NCBI RefSeq assembly: GCF_902464545.1
Contig: NZ_CABQJR010000007.1
Location: forward strand, 15,461 to 79,460
Direction: 5' to 3'
Source: an uncultured Senegalimassilia sp.
GTDB taxonomy: Bacteria; Actinomycetota; Coriobacteriia; Coriobacteriales; Eggerthellaceae
Length of the DNA stretch: 64,000 nt
The notes below the pieces were generated by a model. The model worked only from the letters and a program-made list of their open reading frames with translations. It was not told the DNA's origin and made no database searches. Shown here one piece after another: positions 1 through 8,534 of the stretch (positions are counted from its first letter, which is position 1; every line of letters starts with the position of its first letter). Position numbers and translations under genes: made by a program.

Positions 1-87
1 ATGCGTTACATCATAGGCAAGCGGCAATAATACTGATAAAAGAATAGCCGTAAACTGGCATTTCGATGTCATTAAGGAAGGGGTGTT

Positions 88-420
88 ATGACGGAGCGGC
101 AGGAACAGGTGGGTTTGCGGGAGTCGGCGACGATCGCGTTTCCGGGCACGGAAGTGCCGGGGACCGCGTGGGATTTGTACAACCAAATGATCGCGGGTAT
201 TCCCGAGGGCGTGCCGGTGCGCGATTACTGCTTAGGGCTGAACTGGTCCTATGTCGATGCGGATTGCGGCATGGGCGTGGCGTTCACCGTGCGCGGAGGC
301 GGGAAGCGCACGTATAAGATGGATTTGCGCGGCATGGAGCTGCGTCAGGTGGCCGAGCTTTCGAAGTCCTGGTGCTTCCAGGAGGCCACGCTGGGCATCG
401 TGAGCCTGAAGGCGGAATAG
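88..420 (+). CDS. DUF4213-only protein, probably truncated
   Basis: The 110-residue product resembles the N-terminal DUF4213 domain that normally precedes a DUF364 Rossmann-like domain in putative heavy-metal-chelating proteins. Visible are the opening WDLYNQM segment, the IPEGVPV turn, a GLNWSYV strand and the closing SWCFQEATLGIVSL segment where DUF364 would normally begin. Instead a TAG stop follows at once, and none of the three forward frames downstream carries a recognisable DUF364 domain. The start is supported by a purine-rich Shine-Dalgarno stretch at 74-83. The family is usually about twice this length, so this is either a decayed remnant or a minimal single-domain version. Function unknown. 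Confidence 0.6.
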   Translation: MTERQEQVGLRESATIAFPGTEVPGTAWDLYNQMIAGIPEGVPVRDYCLGLNWSYVDADCGMGVAFTVRGGGKRTYKMDLRGMELRQVAELSKSWCFQEATLGIVSLKAE

Positions 421-476
421 CGGGTCGGCGTTACCCCTGATAAACGTTGTGAAATTCGAAAAAACGAACGCTTGTA

Positions 477-505
477 TTGACAGTACAGGCGTTCGCTTTT
501 ATACT
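477..505 (+). promoter_or_regulatory. Strong sigma-70-like promoter of the DUF4160/DUF2442 unit
   Basis: A consensus -35 TTGACA (477-482), a 17-nt spacer and -10 TATACT (500-505) are visible. The expected transcription start near 512 falls at or next to the ATG at 513, so the transcript would begin with the leader element at 513-599 and could be leaderless. Confidence 0.75.
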
Positions 506-512
506 GGTTGCA

Positions 513-599
513 ATGAGCCAGTGCGAATGCTCGGCGGTCTGCCGTGCCCAAGCTGGCGAAGGGTCCCGCCTTCGCCCATACCACGTTCGCAAGATCCTC
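513..599 (+). ncRNA. Candidate structured leader element, copy B
   Basis: This 87-nt leader starts at the predicted transcription start and shares a 5' block (ATGAGCCAGTGC at 513-524, then ATGCT) and a 3' block (AAGATCCTC at 591-599) with the leader at 14448-14549. Between the blocks lies a perfect hairpin with arms 555-562 and 569-576 and a 6-nt loop. The other copy has a different 7-bp hairpin in the same place, so the structure seems kept while the sequence changes. The ATG at 513 also opens a frame running into DUF4160, so a leaderless N-terminal extension beginning MSQC is the alternative. Known riboswitch classes could not be searched. Confidence 0.45.
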
Positions 600-644
600 T
601 TCATCACGGGAAGGCGGCGTGCGCCGCCTGGGAAGGGGACGGGT

Positions 645-911
645 ATGCCCGAGCTCAGCAGGTTTTACGGGATCGTCGTGAGAATGTATTTCGACGACGA
701 TCAGCAACACTCATTGCCTCATATCCATGTGTACTACGGTAGTATGGACGCATCGTATTCGTTGCAGGGAAAGCTGCTTGGCGGTAAGATTCCGCCAAAG
801 CAAGAGAAACTGCTTCTGGCCTGGATAGCCCTTCACGAACAAGAATTGCAAGAGAACTGGTATCTGGCCAATAGCACCGGCGAATGCTATCGCATTCCGC
901 CTTTGAGATAG
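645..911 (+). CDS. DUF4160 protein, toxin-antitoxin-like pair member
   Basis: The 88-residue protein opens MPELSRFYGIVVRMYF and carries the DUF4160 signature HSLPHIHVYYG with conserved histidines, followed by LLAWIALHEQELQENW. ATG 645 is chosen because the homologous part begins there and a GGAAGGGGA ribosome-binding site sits at 631-639. The frame is open further upstream to the leaderless ATG at 513, so a longer form is possible. Ten bases after its stop the DUF2442 gene begins. DUF4160 and DUF2442 genes are very often adjacent and are widely predicted to be a toxin-antitoxin-like unit. No biochemical activity is inferred here. Confidence 0.8.
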   Translation: MPELSRFYGIVVRMYFDDDQQHSLPHIHVYYGSMDASYSLQGKLLGGKIPPKQEKLLLAWIALHEQELQENWYLANSTGECYRIPPLR

Positions 912-921
912 GGGATTCGCC

Positions 922-1188
922 ATGAAATGGGTTTGCGGTTTAAAGATTCTGTCTGTCGAACCTACCGAAAAGGGCACCCTTGTCATGAAGTGGTCCGATG
1001 GCACGACACGCGTATTCGATCCTATGCCGCGATTGCAGGGCGAGTTCATGGGAAGGTTGAGGGACTTCGGGTATTTCAAGAAAGTTCGCATCACAGAATT
1101 CGGCGATGCGGTCGAATGGCCTGCTGGCCAGGATTTCGCGCCTGAGTCGCTTTATGAGAACTCGGCGTTGTTGAGCGCCGGCGAGTAG
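922..1188 (+). CDS. DUF2442 protein, partner of DUF4160
   Basis: An 88-residue DUF2442 protein: a small beta-rich fold with KILSVEPTEKGTLVMKWSDG at the N-terminus, the conserved RVFDPMPRL segment and a final EWPAGQDFAPESLYE block, where family members usually read W-P-G-D-PE-LY. It follows the DUF4160 gene by 10 nt and is probably translated from the same mRNA. Some relatives are fused to a helix-turn-helix domain and regarded as antitoxins; this one has no such fusion. The molecular role is unproven. Confidence 0.8.
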   Translation: MKWVCGLKILSVEPTEKGTLVMKWSDGTTRVFDPMPRLQGEFMGRLRDFGYFKKVRITEFGDAVEWPAGQDFAPESLYENSALLSAGE

Positions 1189-1337
1189 AGGGCCTCCTTC
1201 GGAGAGCGGTTCTTCTTCGCAGGGGCGTTTGCTTGTGCAATCGCGATACGATTTGCATTGGACACACGAGCGTTCGATTTGCTGCTGCAGCAAGTCAAAT
1301 GCATTAGATTCTGCATGCTTTGTAAAGGAACTGCCCT

Positions 1338-3956
1338 ATGGCTGATATTCATACGTTCGAAGGCGAGGACATCGTTGAGACGCTGGCCGCGCAAGCTGAA
1401 GGCCACGAGCCCGGCGAGCTGGGCGCGCTTGCCTACCATCTATACGACACAAACCCGGAGCTTACCGAGGAGGAGGCGTTCGAGGCGTTCACCAATTGGG
1501 TTGCTGACCGCGGCATCGAGCTGTGGCCCCACCAGGAGGAAGCGCTCATGTCGCTTATGGTGGGCGATCACGTCATTTTGGGCACGCCCACGGGTAGCGG
1601 CAAAAGCCTGGTCGCACTGGGTATGCACTTCATGGCCATGTGCTTCGGGGAGACCTCGTACTATACGGCGCCTATCAAAGCGCTGGTCAGTGAGAAGTTC
1701 TTTAACCTGGTTGAGCTACTCGGCCGCGACAACGTGGGCATGATCACGGGCGATGTCCATATCAACACCGAGGCGCCCGTCATCTGCTGCACCGAGGAGA
1801 TCTTGGCGAACCAGGCGCTGCGCGAAGGGCCGGATGCCCTCGTCCACAGCGTTGCCATGGACGAGTTCCATTTCTTCAGCGATACCGACCGCGGCTGGGC
1901 ATGGCAGGTGCCGCTGCTCACGCTGCCGAAGACGCAGTTCTTGCTCATGAGCGCCACGTTGGGCGACGTCACGCAGATCGCCGATCTGCTGCGTCGCCAA
2001 ACCACGCGCGATGTCTCGAACGTCACCGACGCCCCGCGTCCGGTGCCGCTATCGTACGAATACGCGCTCACCCCGCTCGAGGGAACGGTCGAGCTTGCGC
2101 TGCGCAAGGACGAGGGCCCGCTGTACGTCGTCCATTTCTCGCAGGATGCGGCGCTCACCAGCGCGCAGAACCTGGCAAGCTACGGCGTGGCAACCAAGGA
2201 GCAGCGTGAGGCGGTCAAGGAGGCCATGAAGGGCGCGCAGTTCTCCACGGCGTTCGGCAAAACGCTGAAGCGCCTGCTGGGCTGCGGCGTGGGCGTGCAC
2301 CATGCCGGCATGCTGCCGCGTTACCGTCTGCTGGTGGAAAAGCTTGCGCAGCAGGGCCTGCTGCCCGTCATCTGCGGCACCGATACGCTGGGCGTCGGCA
2401 TCAACGTGCCCATCCATACCGTGGTGCTCACGCAGCTCACCAAGTTCGACGGTCGCAAGATGCGCCGTCTGCGCAGCCGCGAGTTCCATCAAATCGCCGG
2501 TCGCGCAGGCCGCTCGGGCTTCGATACCGAGGGCGTGGTCATTGCCGAGGCTCCAGAGCACGAGATTGAGAACCACAAGGCCGAGGTGAAGGCCGCCGGC
2601 GACCCGAAGAAGCTCAAGAAGATCAAGAAGAAGCGCCCGCCCGAGAACTTCGTGAACTGGAACGAGGACACGTTCAACAAGCTCATCGAATCGGTTCCCG
2701 AGCAGCTGACGCCGCGTATGCGCATTACACATTCCATGGTGTTGGCCGAAGTGGAACAAGGCGGCAACGCTCGTGCCCGCGTCGACCAGCTTATCGAGGA
2801 TTCGCTGCAGCCGGCGGAGGAGAAGGTCAGACTGCACGTGCGCGCCGCCGAGGTACTGCAAACGCTCATCGATGCCGACGTGGTGGTGCGTGAGGTGGAC
2901 GAGAACGGCGAGGATGTGTACTCGGTCACCATGGACCTGCCGGAGGACTTCGCGCTCGATCAGCCGCTGTCGCCGTTTTTGCTGGCGGCGCTCGAGCTGC
3001 TCGACCCCGAAAGCCCCGAGTATGCGTTCGACCTGGTATCCATGGTCGAGGCAACTTTGGAAGACCCGCGGCAGGTGCTGCGCGCGCAGGAGCGCAAGGC
3101 GCGCGATGCCGCCATGGCGGAGATGAAGATGGACGGCGTGGACTACGACGAGCGTTTGGAGCGCATCGCCGATGTCACGTATCCCAAGCCGCTGGAGGAC
3201 CTGCTGGATGCGGCGTTCTCGAAGTACTGTGATGCGGTGCCGTGGGCGCGCGATTACTATCTGCGCCCGAAGTCGGTGCTGCGCGACATGCTGGAAAGCG
3301 CGGCGGACTTCAAGGGGTACATCCAGAAGCTCGGTATCATGCGCTACGAGGGTATTTTGCTGCGCTACCTGTCCGAGGCGTTCCGCGGCCTTGACCGCAC
3401 CATCCCCGAGGATAAGCGCACCGAGCAGCTGAAGGACATCATCGCTTGGCTGGGCTTGATCGTGCGCAGCGTCGATAGCAGCTTGGTGGACGAATGGGAG
3501 AACGCCGGAGCGGTGCTGGACGCCGCCCCGCCCGACGCCGCCGGCGTCGAAGCGGTTGTGCGTGACCGACGCGGGCTCACTGTGCTCGTGCGCAACGCCC
3601 TGTTCAGCCGCGTTCGCATGGCGGCTCATCGCGATGCGGCGGGGCTTGGCGAGGCTGATGGCGATTGGGGCTTCGGCGAACGTGCCTGGATGCAGGCCTT
3701 GGACGAGTACTACGAGGCGCATGAGGAGATTCTACTGGACGCCGATGCGCGCTCGAAGGCCTATCTCATGTTCGACGAGGCGGATGAGGAAGAGCTGCAC
3801 GTGTGGCACGTGCGTCAGATCTTCCATGACGAGGCGGGCGATAACGATTTTGTCATCGTTGCCGATGTGGACCTGGATGCCACGCAGGAAGGCGACGGCG
3901 TGGTGTTCGCGAACTATCGCGTGGGCTTTGCCGACGAGCTGCTCGACGAGCTCTAG
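1338..3956 (+). CDS. Ski2-like DExH-box RNA helicase, DUF3516 type
   Basis: An 872-residue superfamily 2 helicase. Motif I GTPTGSGKS is at about residues 82-90, motif II is DEFH at about 175-178, motif III SATLGD lies near 205, and motif VI HQIAGRAGRSG is in the second RecA domain. The long C-terminal half (about 450-872), including a Lys-rich stretch KKLKKIKKKRPP, matches the DUF3516 region of actinobacterial Mtr4/Ski2-like helicases. It probably unwinds RNA using ATP during RNA turnover; the substrate is unknown. The start has an AAAGGA site at about 1323-1328. It stands alone, separated by 149 bp from DUF2442, in which I see no further gene. Confidence 0.88.
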   Translation: MADIHTFEGEDIVETLAAQAEGHEPGELGALAYHLYDTNPELTEEEAFEAFTNWVADRGIELWPHQEEALMSLMVGDHVILGTPTGSGKSLVALGMHFMAMCFGETSYYTAPIKALVSEKFFNLVELLGRDNVGMITGDVHINTEAPVICCTEEILANQALREGPDALVHSVAMDEFHFFSDTDRGWAWQVPLLTLPKTQFLLMSATLGDVTQIADLLRRQTTRDVSNVTDAPRPVPLSYEYALTPLEGTVELALRKDEGPLYVVHFSQDAALTSAQNLASYGVATKEQREAVKEAMKGAQFSTAFGKTLKRLLGCGVGVHHAGMLPRYRLLVEKLAQQGLLPVICGTDTLGVGINVPIHTVVLTQLTKFDGRKMRRLRSREFHQIAGRAGRSGFDTEGVVIAEAPEHEIENHKAEVKAAGDPKKLKKIKKKRPPENFVNWNEDTFNKLIESVPEQLTPRMRITHSMVLAEVEQGGNARARVDQLIEDSLQPAEEKVRLHVRAAEVLQTLIDADVVVREVDENGEDVYSVTMDLPEDFALDQPLSPFLLAALELLDPESPEYAFDLVSMVEATLEDPRQVLRAQERKARDAAMAEMKMDGVDYDERLERIADVTYPKPLEDLLDAAFSKYCDAVPWARDYYLRPKSVLRDMLESAADFKGYIQKLGIMRYEGILLRYLSEAFRGLDRTIPEDKRTEQLKDIIAWLGLIVRSVDSSLVDEWENAGAVLDAAPPDAAGVEAVVRDRRGLTVLVRNALFSRVRMAAHRDAAGLGEADGDWGFGERAWMQALDEYYEAHEEILLDADARSKAYLMFDEADEEELHVWHVRQIFHDEAGDNDFVIVADVDLDATQEGDGVVFANYRVGFADELLDEL

Positions 3957-3970
3957 CCGGTTCGCCGGCT
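3955..3970 (+). terminator. Short hairpin overlapping the helicase stop codon
   Basis: AGCCGG (3955-3960) pairs with CCGGCT (3965-3970) around a TTCG tetraloop. There is no clear T-tract, so it is only a weak terminator candidate. Nothing else gene-like is visible up to 4130. Confidence 0.3.
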
Positions 3971-4129
3971 ATATGCTTGCCGTCGTCGCTGCTGTGTATG
4001 TGGGCGAGCGGCGGGTTTCGAGCGCTCATCGGCGGCGATTTGCCGCTGCCAGACCCGCTAAGCGCCGGTAGCAACGAATTGGCACCGTTTGCGTGGCAAA
4101 TCGATGCGGCTTCCTAGAGGCGTGCTAGG

Positions 4130-4168
4130 CTTATGGCGCGGGACCCCAATCCGGTCTCGCGTCATAAG
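4130..4168 (+). promoter_or_regulatory. Long hairpin upstream of the 3-hydroxyacyl-CoA dehydrogenase-like gene
   Basis: A 16-bp stem with two G-U pairs is formed by arms 4130-4145 and 4153-4168 around a CCAATCC loop, 34 bp before the start codon. It could be an operator palindrome or a 5'-UTR hairpin. No regulator gene is adjacent. Confidence 0.4.
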
Positions 4169-4202
4169 CAAGTTAAACATACGCGCGGATCGGAGGTCGG
4201 AT

Positions 4203-5141
4203 ATGACTATCAAGAACGTTGTCGTCGCTGGTGGTGGAGTGCTGGGAAGCCAGATTGCGTATCAGGCGGCATACAAGGGCTTTAACGTTACGGTGTGGTT
4301 GCGCAGCGAAGGGTCCGTCGAGCGCGCGAAGCCGAAGTTCGAGCAGCTGCGTCAAACCTATCTGGTAACGCTTGAGGCGATGAAGAGCGACTCTGCGGCG
4401 TATTGCCGTGGTTTGGCCGACACGCCCGAGCTTTCCGTTGACGAAATCGAGCAGTTTAAGCAGCGCGCGCAACAGGCGTTCGAGAGCATCGTATTCACCA
4501 CCAGCTATGAGGATGCGGCAAAGGATGCCGACCTGGTGATCGAGGCTATTGCGGAGGATCCCAAGCAAAAGGATGCGTTCTATGCGGAGCTGGCAAAGTA
4601 TCTGCCGGAAAGCACCATCCTCGTCACCAACTCCTCCACGCTGCTGCCTAGCCAGATCGCGGCATCCACGGGTCGCCCCGAGAAGTTCTTGGCGCTGCAT
4701 TTCGCCAATCGCATCTGGCGCAACAACACTGCCGAGGTCATGGGGCATCCCGGAACCGATCAGGCTGCTTACGACGAGGTGGTTCGCTTCGCCGCTGATC
4801 TGGGCATGGTTCCGTTGCAGCTGCACAAGGAGCAGCCCGGCTATATTCTGAACAGCATGCTCGTGCCGTTCCTGAACGCTGCTGAGGCGCTGTATGCAAC
4901 CGGTGTCGCCGATCCGGAGACCATCGACAAAACGTGGATGCTGGGCACGGGAGCGCCTTTGGGCCCGTTCCGTATCCTGGATATCGTGGGCCTTACCACG
5001 GCGTACAACATCGTGGTGCTCGACCCGCGCACGAAAGACCCTGATTCCGTTCCCGCGAAGATCGCGGCAGCGCTCAAGGAGCGCATCGACGCAGGCAAAA
5101 CGGGCGTTGACGCGGGCGAAGGGTTCTATCGCTACAACTAG
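4203..5141 (+). CDS. 3-hydroxyacyl-CoA dehydrogenase family protein
   Basis: A 312-residue NAD-dependent dehydrogenase of the HBD/FadB type. The N-terminal Rossmann motif GGGVLGSQIA is at about residues 9-18; ADLVIEAIAED, TNSSTLLPSQIA and the catalytic-region ALHFANRIW follow; the C-terminal domain has PGYILNSMLVPFLNAAE and PLGPFRILDIVGL. The expected reaction is reversible oxidation of a 3-hydroxyacyl-CoA to the 3-ketoacyl-CoA. ATG 4203 is preferred over an upstream TTG because it has a GGAGG site and begins at the Rossmann fold. No other beta-oxidation or butyrate-pathway gene is nearby, so the substrate cannot be inferred. Confidence 0.85.
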   Translation: MTIKNVVVAGGGVLGSQIAYQAAYKGFNVTVWLRSEGSVERAKPKFEQLRQTYLVTLEAMKSDSAAYCRGLADTPELSVDEIEQFKQRAQQAFESIVFTTSYEDAAKDADLVIEAIAEDPKQKDAFYAELAKYLPESTILVTNSSTLLPSQIAASTGRPEKFLALHFANRIWRNNTAEVMGHPGTDQAAYDEVVRFAADLGMVPLQLHKEQPGYILNSMLVPFLNAAEALYATGVADPETIDKTWMLGTGAPLGPFRILDIVGLTTAYNIVVLDPRTKDPDSVPAKIAAALKERIDAGKTGVDAGEGFYRYN

Positions 5142-5295
5142 GCTTCTGGGACTTGCGCGAGGTCGTCTTCAGCTACAGCTAAGCTTGTGAGGCTGCTTCT
5201 TTATGAGGTTGCTTCCTGCGACAACTAGGTTTGTGAAGGTCGTTTCTTTGCGGGCTCGCCTCCTGCTACGGATAGGCTTGCGAAGCTGTTCGCCG
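5132..5295 (+). repeat. Degenerate tandem repeat seeded by the end of the dehydrogenase gene
   Basis: About 3.7 imperfect copies of a 41-47-bp unit: 5132-5172, 5173-5218, 5219-5265 and 5266-5295. Each begins with a version of CTACAACTAGGCTT. The first copy contains the last two sense codons (Tyr-Asn) and the TAG stop of the preceding gene, so the array seems to have grown from the gene's 3' end. No coding function is apparent. Confidence 0.65.
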
Positions 5296-5326
5296 TATAG
5301 ACGGGCGTTGCAATCGGCATTCATGG

Positions 5327-5364
5327 GGGACTCGAGAAAAACCGGCGAACTTTTCTCGAGTCCC
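5327..5364 (+). terminator. Perfect 14-bp inverted repeat
   Basis: Arms GGGACTCGAGAAAA (5327-5340) and its exact complement (5351-5364) flank a 10-nt loop. There is no downstream T-run, but the right arm itself starts with TTTT, so it may terminate, or act as an operator for the gene at 5444, about 80 bp away. Confidence 0.5.
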
Positions 5365-5443
5365 TTATATGGGACACTAAAAACATCGAGACGGCGTACC
5401 ATGCGAAGCATCAGCTAAGAAACGCGCAGGTAAGGAGCCTGAA

Positions 5444-6079
5444 ATGTTCGCCAAGAAGCACACGTCCATGTTCGGAGCATTTGCAATCGATTCGAAAGCG
5501 TCCCGTGGCCGCCATGCGCGTGTGGAGGGGCGTGTGCAGTCCGCACGCCGCGCATTCGGGAGTTCGGCCGGGCGGGTTCAGTCCTTTGCGGGCCACCGCG
5601 CCCCACAGCCCGCACGTTGCGCAATCGAGGGGCAGGTGGAGCAGGTTCGATCGTTTGCAGACCAGCGCGCCTCGCAGCCCATCTGCTTTGATGAAGGCGA
5701 GTTTCTAATCGATGGGTACGGTGCATACGCGCCGTACGATCAGGCAACCGAGCGGTATGCCGCTGAGGATCTTCTGCTGGGCGAGGACTCGGACGAAGCG
5801 GTAGACGATGAGCCGTCGTACGAGAAGGCTTCCTCCTCGCAACTCGAGGACATGTTCCAGGAGTTTTTCCGCATGGGCGCTGCCGTTGCCATCGGCGAGC
5901 TGTACGACGAGGGCATGCTGGGCGACAAGAACGCTGTGGCGTATGATGTGCGCGATTATTTGGAAAGCTTCGGCATCGCCAGCTTCGACGAGGTTTGCAA
6001 ACTGGGCATAACCGGTCCGTACCTTGAGGACTTCAAGCGGATTTTCGCCGCAAACGCCAGTTTCCCGCCAGCAGCATAG
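5444..6079 (+). CDS. Uncharacterised 211-residue protein
   Basis: I do not recognise a family. The first 30 residues are basic. Residues about 30-80 hold two rough repeats built on GRVQS...FA..RA.QP. After residue 95 the protein turns acidic (LLLGEDSDEAVDDEPS). The last 80 residues (QLEDMFQEFFRMGAAVAIGE, then DVRDYLESFGIASFDEVCKL) look like a compact helical domain. There is no signal peptide or membrane segment. An AAGGAG site lies at about 5431-5436, supporting the start. A WYL regulator follows 91 bp downstream on the same strand. The basic, repetitive N-terminus may bind nucleic acid, but this is only a guess. Confidence 0.6.
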   Translation: MFAKKHTSMFGAFAIDSKASRGRHARVEGRVQSARRAFGSSAGRVQSFAGHRAPQPARCAIEGQVEQVRSFADQRASQPICFDEGEFLIDGYGAYAPYDQATERYAAEDLLLGEDSDEAVDDEPSYEKASSSQLEDMFQEFFRMGAAVAIGELYDEGMLGDKNAVAYDVRDYLESFGIASFDEVCKLGITGPYLEDFKRIFAANASFPPAA

Positions 6080-6170
6080 GGTTGCCTGCGTGACCATCAC
6101 TCACTCACTCAAATCGCCTATCATATGCAGATGCGCAATGTGCGCGAAGGAAGCTGCGTGAGGGGTCTGT

Positions 6171-7154
6171 ATGGCGAAGGAAGTCAGCAAAGAGCGTTTG
6201 TTGGCGCTGTTGAAGATCATGTTCGAGAACACCGACGACGAGCAAGGGCTGACGCTCGAGCAGATCATCGAGGAGCTGGAGGCAGCGGGCGTATCCGCGG
6301 AGCGCAAGGCCCTGTATCGCGATTTCGAGGCGCTGAACAACGCAGGCGTTGAGATTCAGCGGCAACACGTCAAACCCGTGCGCTACTTCCTTGCCAAGCG
6401 CCCGTTCACCAAATCAGAGCTGCTGCTGCTTATCGACGCGGTGCAGGGAAGCCGCTTCATCACGGCGCGGCAATCGACCTCGCTCGTTCGCTCCATCAAA
6501 AGCCTGGGTTCGAAGCACCAGGTGAAAGGCCTGGAAAAACACGTGCATGTAGGCGGGCGCGTGAAAAGCCAGAACGATAGCGTGTTCCGCAACGTCGACG
6601 TCATCCAAGAGGCCATCGCCGCCAAGCGCATGCTGTCGTTCAAATACACCGGCTACGATTGCTCCGCTCGGGTGCAGTTGCGCCACGGTGGCCAGCCGTA
6701 CACCCAAACGCCGGTGCAGCTGATGTACTCCGACGGCTTCTACTACCTGGTCTGCTACAGCGAGAAGTACGACGACTTCGCCAACTACCGCGTCGACCGC
6801 ATGTGCGACATTCGCGTGACGCAGCAGCGCGCTACGCGAAACGCCCGCATTGCCACGTTCGACGCGGACGAGTACGACCGGCGCGTGTTCGGCATGTTCT
6901 CTGGCAGCTCGGTGCGCGCGGTTTTGCGCGTGAGGGAAAGCGCCATGAACGCCGTGATCGATCGCTTCGGGAAGGACGCGCGCGTGAGCGACATGGGCGA
7001 CGGCACCGCCCGCGTAAGCGTGGCCGCCATGGCGACGCCGGTGTTCTTCGGCTGGATATCCCAGTTCGCCGGCCAGATCACGGTTGAGTCGCCGTCAAGC
7101 TTGCGACAAGGGTATGCCGGCTACCTGCATAAGCTCCTGCAGGACTACGAATAG
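6171..7154 (+). CDS. WYL-domain transcriptional regulator
   Basis: A 327-residue regulator. The N-terminal winged helix-turn-helix covers about residues 1-65 (LTLEQIIEEL...SAERKALYRDFEALNNAG). A WYL domain follows at about 140-230: a Lys-Arg-Met-Leu-Ser-Phe strand, PVQLMYSDGFYYLVCYS as the ligand-sensing strand, and FANYRVDRM. A WCX-like C-terminal extension runs from about 240 to 320. WYL proteins often sense nucleic-acid fragments or metabolites and control stress or defence genes. No defence genes are adjacent here, and the target is unknown. There is a plausible GGAAG site at 6148-6152 but the spacing is long, so the start is moderately certain. Confidence 0.85.
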   Translation: MAKEVSKERLLALLKIMFENTDDEQGLTLEQIIEELEAAGVSAERKALYRDFEALNNAGVEIQRQHVKPVRYFLAKRPFTKSELLLLIDAVQGSRFITARQSTSLVRSIKSLGSKHQVKGLEKHVHVGGRVKSQNDSVFRNVDVIQEAIAAKRMLSFKYTGYDCSARVQLRHGGQPYTQTPVQLMYSDGFYYLVCYSEKYDDFANYRVDRMCDIRVTQQRATRNARIATFDADEYDRRVFGMFSGSSVRAVLRVRESAMNAVIDRFGKDARVSDMGDGTARVSVAAMATPVFFGWISQFAGQITVESPSSLRQGYAGYLHKLLQDYE

Positions 7155-7254
7155 CGGCATCGCGTTCGTCCCGTTCCCTTCTGCGCACAGCGGCTTCGGG
7201 CCATCCTCGTTGATTCTCTGCTATGGTGGAAGGGTATATCTCGAAGGGAACCAC

Positions 7255-8442
7255 ATGGACCTACGCAATCTTGACCCCTCATACGACGAAGCGCGCGACA
7301 GCCAGCAACGCGGCGGCTTGTCGTTGGATATCGGCGCGCGGTTTTACAACGACGGGCTTGCCTCCGATGACAAGCGGTGCTTCGAGGCGGCGCGACAGTT
7401 CTATGAGAAAAGCCTGAGCTTTGGCAATCCTCAAGCCGCGGTGAACCTTGGCTACATCTACGAATACGGTCGTTTGGGCGAGGAGGATGCTGAGCAGGCA
7501 CTGGAGCTGTTCGAGCAGGCGGCGTTTTGCGAACATCCGGAGGCGCTGTACAAGCTCGGCGACATGCTGTATTGGCGTAATATCGACGTTGCGGATGAAT
7601 CGGCTGCAGATATCCAGGCGTTTGCGCTGTACGGCAAGGCGCATCGGCTTGCCCAGGGCCGCAACGAGCCCGATTGGCTGGGAAGCTCGGCCTTTAGGCT
7701 CGGGGGTTGTTTCGAATACGGGCGCGGCTGTGCACGGGATTATGCGCTGGCGCAGGCGTATTACGTGCAGGCTGCGGCGAATTTCGAGGCAGCTCTTGAC
7801 GATGGGTTCGACTATTACCGCGGCAACCTGGAGAAATGCCACCGCGCATTGCAGCGCCTTGGCGAGCGTTCCGACTCGTACGCGCAATGGAAGCCGCTGC
7901 CCTCGGGTGCGAAGTTCGATGTCGACGGCATTTTTCGCATCGATGGCGACTCGCTGGTCCCGGCGGGGTGTTACCGAGCCCGTTCGGGCGAGCAGCTTAT
8001 CGTGGGCCAGCACGATGTGGATGAGGGCATGCGCGTGGACCGGCGTTTCGAGGTTTTGCGTTGCGCGCGCATGGTGGAGTTCAACCTGGCGATGCGCGGC
8101 TCTGTGGAGAATCGCAGCACTGTGCGCATCACGTTCGATGAGCTGGGCGCAGCGCTCGAGCAGGAGCTGGGCGTGATGGGGCAGCGCGAGTTTTTGCAGC
8201 TGGACCCTGAGGACGCCGCCGCATTGCGCGGGCAGCTGCTCGGCTTCGAGCTTGCCTCATGGGAGGAGGCCTATCAGCCGTATACCGCTCAGGACGATAG
8301 CTTGGAGTGGAGCGTCGAGGTGCTCAGCGATGTGCAGGGCTTTTCCAGCAAAGGTTCCGGCGCGTGGCCGTATTACCTGCCGTTTCTGTTCGAGGAGCTG
8401 CAGCGTTTCGGCGTGGCGAACATGTGGGTTCGTGGGCATTAA
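7255..8442 (+). CDS. Sel1-repeat (TPR-like) protein
   Basis: A 395-residue cytoplasmic protein. Residues about 40-190 form three or four Sel1-like repeats: PQAAVNLGYIYEYGRLGEED, PEALYKLGDMLYW, and SSAFRLGGCFEYGRGCARDY with YALAQAYYVQAA. The remaining 200 residues include VDGIFRIDGDSLVPAGCYR and a C-terminal EWSVEVLSDVQGF block, and form a domain I cannot name. Sel1 repeats mediate protein-protein contacts. ATG 7255 is chosen for its GAAGGGAA site; the upstream open frame has no such support. It lies between the WYL regulator and apt, but the 92-100-bp gaps argue against a tight operon. Confidence 0.75.
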   Translation: MDLRNLDPSYDEARDSQQRGGLSLDIGARFYNDGLASDDKRCFEAARQFYEKSLSFGNPQAAVNLGYIYEYGRLGEEDAEQALELFEQAAFCEHPEALYKLGDMLYWRNIDVADESAADIQAFALYGKAHRLAQGRNEPDWLGSSAFRLGGCFEYGRGCARDYALAQAYYVQAAANFEAALDDGFDYYRGNLEKCHRALQRLGERSDSYAQWKPLPSGAKFDVDGIFRIDGDSLVPAGCYRARSGEQLIVGQHDVDEGMRVDRRFEVLRCARMVEFNLAMRGSVENRSTVRITFDELGAALEQELGVMGQREFLQLDPEDAAALRGQLLGFELASWEEAYQPYTAQDDSLEWSVEVLSDVQGFSSKGSGAWPYYLPFLFEELQRFGVANMWVRGH

Positions 8443-8534
8443 CGCCGGAAGCGTCCGATTTCGGCGCACGGCGGCGTCGGACGTGCCCGGTGGCGCTACA
8501 ATGACCAGGTTGCATATTCTAGGAAAGGACCGCC

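Noticed and set aside
3957..4202. tRNA-like sequence in the gap after the helicase
   Set aside because: Several stems can be drawn, but there is no T-loop GTTCRANYC motif or acceptor stem.
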